Of a stretch of DNA of 64,000 nt, positions 47,019-59,085 are shown one piece after another. The stretch covers positions 16,928,464-16,992,463 of the forward strand of contig NC_046647.1 in assembly GCF_900324485.2 (NCBI RefSeq). The letters run 5' to 3'. How positions within the stretch are numbered: position 1 is the first letter of the stretch; every line of letters begins with the position of its first letter. The translations under genes were made by a program, and so were the position numbers. The notes under the pieces are model-generated. The model saw only the letters and a list, made by a program, of their open reading frames with translations, was not told the origin of the DNA and did no database searches. Origin of the DNA: Mastacembelus armatus (taxonomy: Eukaryota; Chordata; Actinopteri; Synbranchiformes; Mastacembelidae).

Positions 47019-48952
47019 ATGGCTTTGGCAGCTACGTGCAGCAGGTCGGGCCTATTTTCCAAACGCAAGACTTTTGATTCTATGAGTAAAACCTGTCTGT
47101 TGTTTTCGTCTAATCACACTAACGTTACTTTAGCCGATCGTTGGAAACCACCATCAAACACATGGTGGAGAAAAGGTACCAAGAAATATCCCAGAACTGA
47201 TCATGTGTCCTGGGAGGAAAGGTTGGCGGATGTGGTCACCCCTCTGTGGAGGCTGAGTTATGATGAGCAGCTTGAGCTCAAGCAAAAGCATCAGGAAAGG
47301 ATACTGTCTCAGCTCTGTGGACATCTTTCAGGTGCCTTCCAATCCCAGCCCTCATCACCTGTCTTGAATAACCTCAGTTTCCCTGTCCTGCCTATTCTGC
47401 CATCACCAGTTAGGGACGGCTACCGCAACAAGTCTATGTTTTCTGTCAATAGAGGAATCGATGGGAATCCTAAAACAGTCGGATTATATGTGGGCACAGG
47501 CAGGGAGGGAAAAATTGTCTGTGTTAATGCAGACCACCTGCTGAACATGCCCGAGAAGCACAAACTGGTAGCCAGATGCTACCAGGACTTCATCCGCCTC
47601 TCTTCCCTGGAGCCGTGCCTGCTGTTCCATACTGGGGGTCACTGGAGAGAGGTCACAGTGAGGACTAACACAGAGGGCCACACCATGGCTGTAGTGTACT
47701 TTCATCCACAGACGCTCACTCCAGAAGAGGTGGCAGTCCATAAGGCTGAACTGTTGGATTATTTTACATGTGGTCCTGGATCAGTCTGTCAGCTGGACTC
47801 GCTGTACTTCCAGGAGAGCACCATGACTCGCTGCACTCATGAGGAATCCCCCTACCAGCTCCTGTATGGTCAGCCACACATGTACGAGGAGGTAATATAC
47901 ACACTCGGGGTACTCTGAGGTACCTCACACAACATGCACACCACCTGAAAACAGCCAAGCATCGCACTTCAATCTTTTGTCTGAATGCAGCCGAACATGT
48001 TGAGGTACTCGTTTTGATTTTTTAAAAAGATGGTGATACTTTTATTTTGTTGTTTAATTTAATTCTTGCATTAAGCAACATCATTTTGGAGAAAGATAGT
48101 AACATTTTTGTGCCCAAATTAGCTGATTATTATGAGTGATAGTATTAATGGTACAAAATGACCTCTACTTTTAAAGTTGGTATGAAGTTTGACATGACTA
48201 ATACATTGGTTGATTGGTGGACCATCCCTATAAATATTGAATTTGTGATGAAAATAGAGGAGAGCAGGCAACACAAAACCTACGTATGACTGTATGATCC
48301 CCATTTTCCTGTGCTCTTTTGTCATTTACAGGTGCTGGGCTTCAAGTTCCGCATATCTGCTGATGCCTTTTTCCAGGTGAACCAGGCAGCTGCTGAGGTG
48401 CTCTATGGTACAGTGAGGCACCTGTGCGCCCCAAGCACTGAGGAAGGTGGAGGAAGAACAAAAGTTGGTGGCACTCTTCTAGATGTGTGCTGTGGAACAG
48501 GTGTCATCGGCATTACTGTTTCCTCCAGAGTGGACAGAGTTATAGGTATAGAGCTCATAGAGCAGGCAGTGGACGATGCTAGATACAATGCAGCTGTCAA
48601 CAATGTACTAAACTGTGAGTTTATGTCTGGGAAAGCTGAAGTGGTGCTTCCTGGCTTTATATCTCAGTTGAGCTACACAAGTAGAGGCCTTACAGCTGTG
48701 GTAAACCCTGCACGAGCTGGCCTGCACCACAGAGTTGTCCAGGCGTTACGAAACCAAACTTCTATCCGCCGACTGGTTTATGTTTCCTGTAAACCAGATG
48801 GAGAAGCTATGAGAAACTTCATTGAGCTTTGCTGTGAACCCGACCAGCAGAAAAAACTCATAGGAGAGGCGTTTTCTCCATCTCTGGCTGTGCCTGTGGA
48901 CATGTTCCCACACACTCCTCACTGTGAATTGGTGCTGCTTTTTGAGAGGTAG
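47019..48952 (+). CDS. trmt2b: tRNA (uracil-5-)-methyltransferase homolog B
   Basis: TRMT2B makes 5-methyluridine in mitochondrial tRNA (U54) and small-subunit rRNA, using SAM. Two exons (47019-47891 and 48332-48952) meet at a phase-0 GT-AG intron and give 497 residues (human 504). The basic N-terminus (MALAATCSRSGLFSKRK) fits a mitochondrial leader. The Rossmann SAM motif DVCCGTGVIGI starts at about 342, followed by VIGIELIEQAVDDARYNA. The VNPARAGLHHRVVQALR segment stands where bacterial TrmA has DPPRAGL. YVSCKPDGE carries the presumed nucleophile Cys444, and VDMFPHTPHCELVLLF ends the domain. The Asn in place of the TrmA motif Asp also occurs in vertebrate TRMT2B as I recall it. It shares a promoter with dnajb12. 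Confidence 0.93.
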
Positions 48953-49111
48953 CAAATATTCCTTGATCGAAGCTGAACTTTAACCCTTCACCAGGAATGC
49001 TGGTTTCTGCCAAAGGCTAACAGGGAGACGAATAATCATGTATGCTAAATTAGATGGACATGTTTGAAACCAACCACAATAGGAAACAACAAATCATTAT
49101 TTTAATAATTT

Positions 49112-49117
49112 ATTAAA
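49112..49117 (+). terminator. trmt2b: Possible polyadenylation signal of trmt2b
   Basis: ATTAAA lies 160 bp after the stop, followed by a T/G-rich stretch. It is a variant signal, so this call is tentative. Confidence 0.45.
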
Positions 49118-49124
49118 CTGTTAT

Positions 49125-49950
49125 TCTTTTGTGATTCAATATTTGGTCTGTTACTCACACACCTTATTATATAAACATTAGCTTCTCATAATGTGTCCAA
49201 CTCAAGTTGTATAGCTTGTTTGCCTGCCCTGCAGTAACTGTGTTTGTGCAGCAGAGGGTGTTGTTGCAATTTCTTTGGCTTCATCCTCTGGAAACGTATT
49301 TAAAACAGCTATCGCACAGTCATTTCAGTTCACTAGAGGTCATAACGTGATGAGTGTACAGGATGCGTACCCACCGTTTATCTTAGGTCATACATTGCAA
49401 CAACAAGAAGGTAGCCTTGGATTGCAGATAATGTGGTCATCCTGTTCCTAGGTTAGCAGTTCGATGGGGAAATTAACTTTTATTTTTACTCCCACAGCAC
49501 TGCCAGTTCCTTGGGTCATAAATTGCAGTGTCATATTTTATTCCCTTCTAAATTGTTCGATAAATATAATGATTACATCATAGCTGCATATTTTCATACG
49601 AATTCACTATTTTTCTGTAAGTTTGTTAAAATCTTTTTAAAGTATTCTATTGGAAAAATGTACGGAAATTGCAGGAAATTTTCCCAGTGTCTGTACTTGT
49701 ACTTGGGAAAGAATGCCATTTGAGTGGCATTGGGTGGATGTAAAGGTCACAGTCATATGAATGCAAATTTCCCAGTGACCCCATGTTGACTGCCTCTGCT
49801 GCATAACATCATGGTGTCAGCTACACTCCTGCAGTGTTTCGCCGTATTACAGGGTCACTGTTCTATAAACACACAGTTTATTTGGAAGATTGTGTAACCT
49901 CCTTGGATTTATGATATCACTGTCTGATGGTGATAGCAAAACACCAGTTA
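49125..49950. other. Spacer between trmt2b and scd
   Basis: AT-rich and without a supported exon or named repeat. It presumably holds distal regulatory DNA of scd. Confidence 0.45.
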
Positions 49951-49954
49951 AGCA

Positions 49955-50151
49955 AACAACCAATGGGATATTAAGAGCCGGTGTCATCAATGTCCACCAG
50001 CTGCTTTAAAACGACCTCGGCATAAGTGATGAGAGGTTCTCACAGATCGCACCGCATCTTTATTCCCTCATCTCAACCTAGTGCATCACATGCGTCCGAT
50101 CCACTGAGTCTCTGGTACCTTCAGTAGGGAACAGCGGACTGAGAGCTCACG
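49955..50151 (+). promoter_or_regulatory. scd: scd promoter and non-coding first exon
   Basis: A CCAAT box (49960-49964) and a TATA-like CTTTAAAA near 50004-50011 precede a segment that ends in a strong donor (CACG|GTGAGT, exon end 50151). The next exon would begin after the acceptor TGTTACAG (ends 51798), 18 bases before the scd ATG. This gives a 5' UTR intron of about 1.65 kb. NF-Y and SREBP control of SCD genes is known; I see the CCAAT box but no certain SRE. The exact start site is inferred. Confidence 0.5.
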
Positions 50152-50740
50152 GTGAGTATATGCTTAACCAGGGTAAGCAGCCATTTAAATCCAACGAATG
50201 TGAATGGATGTCTCAACAGAGACATGATGCTTTAACGCGGATGTTTATTTGTGGAAAAAGTAGATGCTTTCAAAACGTCACTGCCGCATATCTCCGGTGT
50301 AGGACGAGCCATACGCCGCTGCAGGCTGTCGGTAAACCGCGTGTCAGTGCTGATCCACCGGGGTCTGATTCTGTCATAGGCCATTGTAACGTTTGTCTGC
50401 TGCTTATATATGCTATTTCCTAGGTCTAATCTTATGTATGTGGTTTATTTAATACAAGTGGATTATTGGCTTAATCCAGGTACATTGGAGCAGTTTTTAG
50501 CAAACAGGCAATAACAGTTGGTCCAGTCCACTTTTCTTTTAAACAGGTCCTCATCAACTTGGGGGACTGTTTTACCATTAAAACTTATTATATGTTGTAC
50601 TCTTTCAGGTCCAATTATTGCCTTCAAATATTCTTACCTTGTGCCTTTACTCTGGTCATCTTCATATTTAATGTTTTCCCTCTTCTTCGGCAGTATTTTT
50701 GCAGTTTCCTCTAGACCAATCGAGGCAATCCACGTTCCAG

Positions 50741-50969
50741 GGCCACTGTCCTGCTTGTTTTCCAACTATCCCTGCACTACCCACCGCTGATTACCTGGAT
50801 CAGGTGTGTTCAGCCAATCACAAGCTGGAACATACCGTGTCAGAAAGTGGAAGTGGGGGAAGAGAAAATGAATTGGGAACCTTCCAGCTTCTGATTGGCA
50901 GAACACACCTGATCCAGGTAATCAGCAGTGGTAGGGCATGGATGGCTGGAAAAGCAGGGCTGTGGTCTA
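50741..50969. mobile_element. Inverted-repeat MITE-like element in scd 5' intron
   Basis: Imperfect arms of about 85-90 bp (roughly 50741-50830 and 50882-50969) face each other around a 51-bp loop. The best core is CTGATTACCTGGATCAGGTG then TGTT, matched on the other side with almost no change; the outer parts include CTGCTTGTTTTCCA against CTGCTTTTCCA. The words resemble abundant non-autonomous hAT-like repeats of fish, from memory. I found no certain target duplication. Confidence 0.65.
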
Positions 50970-51816
50970 AGTGCCCACCTCTGCTGTAGGCTATTTAATC
51001 TATGCAGCTATGGCTGCAGATAATCCTGCAATTTTACATATTTGCTTATGTAGGCTACATAATCTAATATTATAAATGGACTACACTGATAAACCATTGA
51101 TCCGTTTTAGCATTTTAATTGATTGACTAATATTAGTAGCCTAGTTTTTATGCTTGAAAATATCCAACTTCTGTACCATCAGATTATGTAGTGTGATATT
51201 TTCAATCAAATGGATTTTATTGTAATAGTCTGTTCCTATATGTTTAGACATGAGAAGGGGCTCTCTTTAAAAGTAGAATTTACAGTATTGATTAATAATT
51301 GCCAGGCATCATTCTCAAAAGCTTTTTCTTTTTGTCAGCCTGCTCAACCTGAACTTTGCAATAAGCTTAAGCGCTATCAAATCATTGAATCACTCAAGTT
51401 GCCTTCAGCAAATGTTTATTACCCTCCTGCTCCACTGCCAACAAATAGACAAGTAGCTCATTTGGGCTACTTGGTATTTTTAAGCAAAGATTCAAAAACA
51501 CTGAACTGGCACAAGCTTGTTAAATGTGAACGGGTTTTATGTTATTTTGGCATATCACGCTGAAAAAGCAGTGTAACATGTTATCACTGGGATATATGAG
51601 GTGCCAGTGGAGATAGATGTTCTACAGTTTTGACTTTAAAACCTTAGACTGGTTTGTCCACAGCCACTTGTCGATGCAGCTGCAGCTGCAGAGCCAGCCG
51701 TCGTTTTCCTCCCTCTCTATATGCTTCTGTCTCCCGCTGAGCGCACTGAACTGAGCATCATCTCTCTTTTTCCCCGCTGACGCACATCGCTGTTACAGAA
51801 ACCACCATTCAGCAAA

Positions 51817-54800
51817 ATGACCGAGACGGAAACCAGGAGTCATCCCGCCGGTGACACCGGCAAGCAACAAAACGGACACGTCATGGCAGAAACATCGACG
51901 GTGGAGGATGTCTTTGACCACACCTACAAAGAGAAAGATGGTCCCAAACCCCCGATGATACTGGTGTGGAGGAATATCATCCTGATGTCCCTCCTACATA
52001 TGGGTGCTCTTTATGGATTGACTCTCATTCCCTATGCGTCGAGTTTAACTCTTGCCTGGTGTAAGTATTTAGTCAACACAGCCAGCATTAGCTGGCATAT
52101 TATTGTTTTCCCTCCCTGCAGGCCACAGGCAGGGAGCAGATCGTGCTGATGGTGTGATCATGTAGTGTTCCTCACCCTGACCTTGTCCTTTTAGTTATAC
52201 ACATCTATATAGGCATCCATCTCTATTTTGTTCCAAACCTGGGGCTGAATGTACAGTATTTGCTTGTTGGTATGTGTTGGATAAGTGGATTAGTGGTTAG
52301 CAGTGTTGCCTCACAGCAAAAAGATTCCTGGTTTGAAAACTATATCAAGGACCTTTCTGTGTGGAGTTTGCACGTTCTCCCTGTGCTTGCGTGGGTTTTC
52401 TCCAGGTTCTCCAGTTTCCTCCCACAGTCCAAAAACATATGTCAGGTTGATTGATGACAGTAATTTGCCCATAGGAGTGAGTGTGAGTGTGAGTGTGTGT
52501 GTGTGGTTGTTGGTCTCTATGTGGCCCTGTGATGGACTAGTGATCTGTCCAGGGTGTACTTTCACCCAAAGAGAGCTGGGATAGGCTCCAGCAGATCCCT
52601 GTGACCCTGGTTAAGGAGTAAGCAGGTACAGATAATGGATGGATGGATATTTTGATGTCAGTGTTCCTAACTGCACTGTTTGCTGAATAATATATATATG
52701 TAGAGGATTGAGTCATGACTCAAATTCCTGAACAGTCTCAACTTTGTTTCCACTCTGGCACTGCAAAATTTCCCCCTCTCTTTGCAATGCTGAGCTGCAT
52801 GTTATTTCACTGGGGAAGACAAAGCACAATCAACATTTTCACAGACATCCCATTGTGAGCTCCCTGACACCACAACAGAATGCTCTTTGCCAGTCAGAAG
52901 CCCCCGGTTCTCAAATCCTGGGCCGTCTTGTCTGGGCTTCACATAGAAATACATTCAGCAGTTTTGGAACAACAGAAGTGTGAGGGCAGACCTGCACGCT
53001 CCAACCGCGCCATCTCCACACACACATGATTTTTCTCAGAACAAAAAGGCCTGAGTGTAATGGAAAGAACACGGTGTGCCAGTGACCCTGCTCTCAACAG
53101 GTGTAAAATTAATCTCAGTGTAGTTAGGACAGTTTCCCTAAGATGTCTGCCCTGTCCACAGCTGCAGTGTGCTACCTCATCAGTGGTCTCGGTGTGACTG
53201 CTGGTGTTCACAGATTATGGAGTCACAGATCCTACAAGGCCTCATTCCCCCTGCGAGTCTTCCTTGCTCTCGCCAACTCAATGGCCTTTCAGGTAAAACT
53301 GATACAAGCCCTCTTAATACTCAATAGTCATCTCCAGAAAAAGTGTCAGAGGTGTGTTTTACAAATAAATGTGCTCTGTGTGTGCAGAATGACATATATG
53401 AGTGGTCGAGGGACCACCGTGTCCACCACAAGTACACCGAGACGGACGCAGACCCCCACAATGCCATGCGGGGTTTCTTCTTTTCCCACATTGGATGGCT
53501 GCTGGTGCGCAAACATCCCGATGTCATTGCAAAGGGCCAGAAACTGGACCTGTCAGACCTGAAGGCAGATAAAGTGGTCATGTTCCAGAGACGGTGAGAA
53601 AACATCGCTCAGAGGAGCCGACTAAACAGCTCCCAGTGAGACGTAATGGGAATCCACATCTAATCTGCTGCAGTCGCCACAGGCTATTTAATCAGGCTCA
53701 TTGTTGTTTCACAACAATCTTGTTTGTTGTGTGGGTATTTTGTTTTAGCAGATATGTTTCTAGGGGAAATGAAATGCTGCCTAGACTTTGGTCTTGAACT
53801 CATTTGCAAAATCTAAATGTAATCTATCCTCAACATATGAGACATTAGACTACAATCTTGTCTTATCGCCTCTGCCTTCATATCTTTATTACGTCAAATG
53901 AGATGGGAATGTCCCACTGCCTCTTGCTTTGGCACACCACTGCATGCATCATTAAAGTGGTTGCATCTACATGTATTTGAAGGGTTTCTTCATATCTTTA
54001 TGTCTTGTCGGTAAAAGTAACTTTGCTGCAGTACAGGACATTGCAGTCTGAGCCACGATAACAGTTAGTGACAGATGTAACGACAAGGGATTCTTGTAGT
54101 GACTGAATCGCAGCGTGTCCTCACAGAGTCCACTGACTGATCATTTGTCAACATTTCTTCTTTTCTGGAAACATTCCCAGATTTTCAAGTCAGCTCTCAA
54201 GCAAAGGGGATTAACATTTGTCAAAGCAAACCAATCAAAAGACCCTGTCAGCTGTGCACAGAAACTAAAAATGTCTGGTGATAATCATCTCGATATGTTT
54301 AGAATTACCCTCATAAAAAATGATGAAATATTTGGCCTTTATAGCACCCTGTAGTGTGACCGCAGTACAGATTTTGATGTTGTTTTGGCAATAATTTTGT
54401 ATGACATTAGCCTATGTGATGTATTTCATGACTTGCAGTTTTGATATCAAACAAAAAAAAGATTTTTCAGTATAATCTAAAGTCTGTTTGCGTTATTTAA
54501 AGAATCACCTCTGATTGATTTAGGACAAAACTGGATTAAGTAAGAATAAATTTTTTCCCCTTTTATTTTAGGCACTACAAGCTCTCTGTGGTGCTCCTTT
54601 GCTTTGTTGTGCCCACGGTGGTGCCCTTCTTCTTTTGGGGGGAGTCCTTGGCTGTGGCATACTTCGTTCCTGGGCTGCTGAGATACACACTGGTGCTCAA
54701 TGCCTCTTGGCTGGTCAACAGTGCTGCACACATGTGGGGTAATAGGCCTTATGACAAGTCCATTAACCCAAGGGAAAACTCACTGGTTGCTTTCGGCGCC

Positions 54801-55996
54801 ATAGGTAAAGAAATACCATGTATATTATCCAAATTTTTTTTGTTATGCAGTAATGTTTATACGGTGTTGTGACTACATAAATATTGTTGTACAATAGTGT
54901 GTTTTGTGGTGATGATATTGTTATCCCTTTTGTTGAAAGCTTGTCTTGTCGAGTCAACCACAGTCAGGAAACTGTCAAAACTCACTGGTGTCTGTAATGG
55001 GATCATGTGCTAATCCACTGATGTTTGGTTTGTCCTGGATGTGTTGGTTTAGCTTTGAAATTCAGAGATGTTCAGCAATTGAGCTTTTTTAGTTACAGTT
55101 GAACACTGATGTTATTTTCAATATCATTGTTTCACATGAGTTAAAGCTTTATCTGTGGTGGCTGACACCATGAAGGTTGAAAGATTACAGACACCACTGA
55201 GCATTGATGGCTGCAAAACAGCACTAAATTCCCCAATTAATGATTGCACCGAAATGTTTGCTGACCTTTCTTCACTTTAAACTGTACTGTCATACAGTGT
55301 TACCAGAATTAACATTGTCCTCCTCATCTTATCTACCGTGCTTGTACCCGATTGACTGGTCTCACAAAATTCAGAGAGCAAATGGAAAGATCAGCTATAA
55401 AATAATATGTTCTGAAGTTTTCACCTTCTTCTATGTCTCAAATATTATTTAAATTGGTTACAACATGTTTCCTGTGTTTGCAGCTTCACTAAAGCCATTC
55501 TTTAAAGTACTAAATATTGCAGCTGTTTGTTTTGTGTGTCTTTACTGCCATCACAACCAAACAGCATCATTACAATGGCAAAGATTTATGCAGCATGTTA
55601 TGTTAGTTAGCCTTTAGCTAAAACAATACATCTCCATTGTCTCCACTTAGCATCACATGCTGCCATTAGCTCCTTGTGACTCTGTACAATCTGATGTGAT
55701 TGAGGGTAGAATTATCATCCCCATCTTCATGTTTGTTGCCCTGTTGCTGAGAACTTAAAGACATTAATTCAGTTTTTTTTTCTTTTTTTGTTTCAGGGGA
55801 GGGCTTCCACAACTACCATCACACATTCCCCTTTGACTACTCCACAAGTGAGTTTGGCTGCAAGCTCAATTTGACCACTGCCTTTATAAATCTGATGTGT
55901 TTCCTGGGTTGGGCCAAGGACTGTAGGAGGGTGTCGAAGGAAATGATAATGGCTCGCATTCAGCGCACAGGTGATGGCAGTCACAAAAGTGGCTGA
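51817..55996 (+). CDS. scd: Stearoyl-CoA delta-9 desaturase
   Basis: SCD is the ER di-iron desaturase that places a cis-9 double bond in palmitoyl- and stearoyl-CoA. Five coding exons (51817-52060, 53162-53292, 53388-53593, 54572-54804, 55797-55996) join into 1,014 nt, giving 337 residues, 22 fewer than human with the difference before the first His box. The three histidine boxes are HRLWSH (98-103), HRVHH (135-139) and HNYHH (276-280); NSAAH supplies a further ligand. Hydrophobic segments flank them as in the four-helix fold. The C-terminus ARIQRTGDGSHKSG matches vertebrate SCD. Exon 1 ends in TGG-T and exon 2 begins CT, giving Ser at the join. Intron 1 holds a SINE. Fish have two scd paralogues; the wnt8b neighbour suggests the copy orthologous to mammalian SCD. 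Confidence 0.95.
52280..52648 (+). mobile_element. SINE copy in scd intron 1
   Basis: This is the same family as 21252-21641: a head with GTGGATTAGTGGTTAGCAG and GGTTTGAAAAC (box A and B-like), a body with TTTCCTCCCACAGTCCAAA and AGCTGGGATAGGCTCCAGC, and a short GGAT tail. It is more diverged than the copy in spock2, carries an extra GTGAGT/GT expansion near 52475-52507, and has no clear target duplication, so it is probably older. Confidence 0.85.
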
Positions 55997-57510
55997 GCCC
56001 ACCCTAGCTACAAACTCTTAGCTGATGCAGACGTGGTGAACCAACACAGACCTTAGCAGCAGTTATAGAAATATTTCAGTGTTGAGCTGGTGATTACCAT
56101 GCTTCTGTTTATAAGTTACACTTCTTCCTGAGACTAATATTGACTTTAAAGAGTTGTAGACATCTTCATAAATTGTGTGAAACGTTTTTAAGTTTGACGT
56201 ATCTTCATCAACTATTAGCCACATCCAGCGACTTGGCTACGTGTGCAATGCTTTTTTACCATAACATCAAACAGGTAGGAAGAAGGAAGAAGATGGTCTC
56301 TTTTGGCAGTAGTAGGACACCAAAGCAAGTCTGCATGAGCAGTGTGTAAAAGCAGTAATTACAAAATAATTTACTGTATACTCTTATTTATCATGTGCTA
56401 CTGATTATTAGTCTTTGGCGTTTTGAAAGCTTTATTTGAAACCCTAGGTTTCTCTACAGGCAAGGTTGTAGGGCTTATGGTCCAACTTCTGTTGGTAACT
56501 CTGATTCATTCTGCAGGGAGTGGAGTTTAATTTGGATATTTCTTTGTCTATTTTAGAGTAAGGTTTTCTTTATTTATGGTAAGTGAGTAGTAGTCTTACT
56601 AATCCATGAACTGCAGTATCTAAGGCCAACACCAGGACTGTAAATGCTCTGTTGTACTGTCCCTGTTTAACATAGCAGAGTGGAACTGTGTGAACACAGC
56701 TCAGATGTGTTATGCTTTAGGATGCTGCACAACCGTGGCCTCCAACTGTCCAAAGGGCTTGTAATAAGGATTAATGAAAGGTTCTCTGGTGAAATGTGGT
56801 GTATAGCTATGGTTAAGTAGTGAAGCAGTCTCAGAATTCATTAAGCCTCTTCATATAGATATCCCTGGACTGAAAGATAGAACCAGATGTCCCACTCTGA
56901 AAAGGTGGAATTATTCTCAGATATAAAAAGTCCCCCTCTCCTTCAGATAAGTGCAAAATGGCCTATGTAAGAGGTGCATTTATCTTTTGTGCTGTGTGAT
57001 ATTGCTGAAACATATGTCAGGACTCTAGCCCAAATACCTTATGAAGGTTGCACACCTGTTCAAAAATTAATTATGGAAATAAATTAGACCTTAAATATTT
57101 TTGTCCAGTCATGGTTGTGGGTCTGTTGTCTGTTTTAAAGGGAAATTTGAAGAACTAAAATCCCTTATTCGTTGAGTAAAAACGGTACCTTTCAGCAATG
57201 TTATTACGATATAACTTTTCAGCACCCAAACAAATACTTTGCTCTAAAACAACATCCAAACTTTGGATAGTGTCTTTAATGATACTGCTGTGGTATTTGT
57301 CACACTTCCTCTTTTACAGAGTAACATTTTTTACAGTGTTAACATCTTGCCTTAAAAATGGCACATTTTTTCAAAGAATGTTTTTGCCCACTGTACGTAC
57401 CATAAATAAACCAAATTTTCTACTTGTGACAAAGTATATTTGCCTGTTATTGTTGGAATTATGTACTACTCTTTATTTGTACAGTGAATAAAAAAATATA
57501 ATGATACCAC
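55997..57510 (+). other. scd: scd 3' UTR
   Basis: About 1.5 kb follows the stop up to an AATAAA at 57487-57492. No coding signal is seen. Long 3' UTRs are usual for SCD genes. Confidence 0.6.
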
Positions 57511-58810
57511 TTCTGTTCTATTTTTTGTCATTTGCCTGTTCACAATACAGGAACAACCATTACAGATGATGCAAATGAAATATTGAAGTGACTCTATTAA
57601 CTGTTCCATAGAGAACTATTCAAAAGCAAATTTGCATCTAGTGACATAGGCTAATTAATAGGTTTTGCCAGTTTTGGAAACCTCAGGATGTTTAGTTTTA
57701 TGGGTTTGATTAACATCAGTTTGCAGAACATACATTTAAATACTGATACTGATTATGTGTCCACCTCAAATGCTGAAATATGCTCTTGTTTTGTTAAAAT
57801 TGCTGGCACGTTGTTTTGTCTTTGTGCAAAATTACCTGCCACCATGTTGCAGGATTGTTGGAGTGCCCCTGAGCAATGCACCAAGTCCCTACCAGTTCTT
57901 CTAAAGCCTGGGTTGGTCTGAGGTGGATAATAACTTTAATGTGACCAATACAAAGGCTTTAGACTTGTCAACATGTTGTTCAACCGTTTAATCTGCACAC
58001 TTGCTCCCTCTGCTGGCGATTTATCTTATGGCAAATCAGAGCAACAGCCATCACAGCTCATCCTCTGTCTGCTCTGTGGAAATAAACGGGTTTATGTGGA
58101 GAAAATCTCTGCCATCTGCCAGTGAGCGCAGCCACCAGTCCGGTCCAGATGTAAGTGGTCCCACCACTGCTGACAGTGACATCAGCCCGGTGTCTATTGG
58201 CTGCTGACCGTCAGGCCATCATCCTCACTGTGCAATGCCTCAGTTTACCTCCCCACATGCAACATTGTATCAAATTGACTTCTTAACAAAGCCTGTTTTT
58301 AAAGCTTAACAGACTGGATGATTCAGATAAATTACGTTTGTTTTGGAAACAAGTTTTAAGTTCCCATCATGGTAGAATTACCACTGTTATAAATCTAATG
58401 TAATTTAACGCCAAATGCCACCACGAATAAACTCAAATAGCTCTATGTATAAACGCAACACACTACGTTTTAAGGTAAAAATGTATTTCTAGGCTACATA
58501 GGAAACTAAATGAAGTTTGCTGAGCAGTTACTGATGCGAAAGGACTTGTTCTCTATAGTCCTTACTTATCTATCAGGGAATCATATGGCGCATGTTTCTG
58601 TGCGCAAAATGCATGACAAAAACACGACGGATCTCTCTTTTGTCTCGTTTTACTTGTCATTCCTCTTTAAATCTTAATCCAAAAACATCCCTCAGAAGTC
58701 GCCCCCATGCGCCCCTCCAAATCACCTTTTCTCTATAATCCTAATTTGCACACAAGAAGCTCGCTTAAGGGCTGCCTGTGCCAAAGGAAAGAGACCTTAA
58801 GGGTCAGACG

Positions 58811-58830
58811 GGGTTATTGAGCAATAACCC
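58811..58830. promoter_or_regulatory. Palindromic site upstream of wnt8b
   Basis: GGGTTATTGAGCAATAACCC is a perfect 9-bp inverted repeat with a 2-bp centre, about 0.8 kb before the wnt8b ATG. The TTATTG half site resembles homeodomain or SOX-like sites, so a dimer-binding site is possible. Confidence 0.4.
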
Positions 58831-59053
58831 TTCATCCAGCGTTAGGTAGGGACCGCGAGGATTAGTGATGCAAATGTCCTATATCTGGTCAATGGGTGGA
58901 CCTTCAATCCGTCCCAATCCGCCAGAAGTTATTTTATGGTAAATTTTAGACGATTAGATACAGCAAGAAAACGAACATCCAGTTGATCCAGTAGAAATAA
59001 ACTATTCCTGGATTGTTTTGGCGCAAATTTAATGGGACAGTTTGAAATGAAAG

Positions 59054-59085
59054 CGTCAGAAGACACTCCAGGGTGTCTTCTGACG
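59054..59085. repeat. Perfect 13-bp hairpin upstream of wnt8b
   Basis: CGTCAGAAGACAC (59054-59066), a 6-bp spacer TCCAGG, then the exact reverse complement GTGTCTTCTGACG (59073-59085). It lies about 520 bp before the ATG and may fall in the promoter or 5' UTR. Confidence 0.85.

Noticed and set aside
53343-53597. An independent small gene beginning MSEVCFTNKC
   Set aside because: The first residues are intron; from 53388 on it is scd exon 3 with the HRVHH box.
57998-58020. A CTCF site at CTCCCTCTGCTGGCG
   Set aside because: The match to the CTCF motif is partial, and similar CCCTCTGCTGG words are common in fish DNA. It is not strong enough to annotate.
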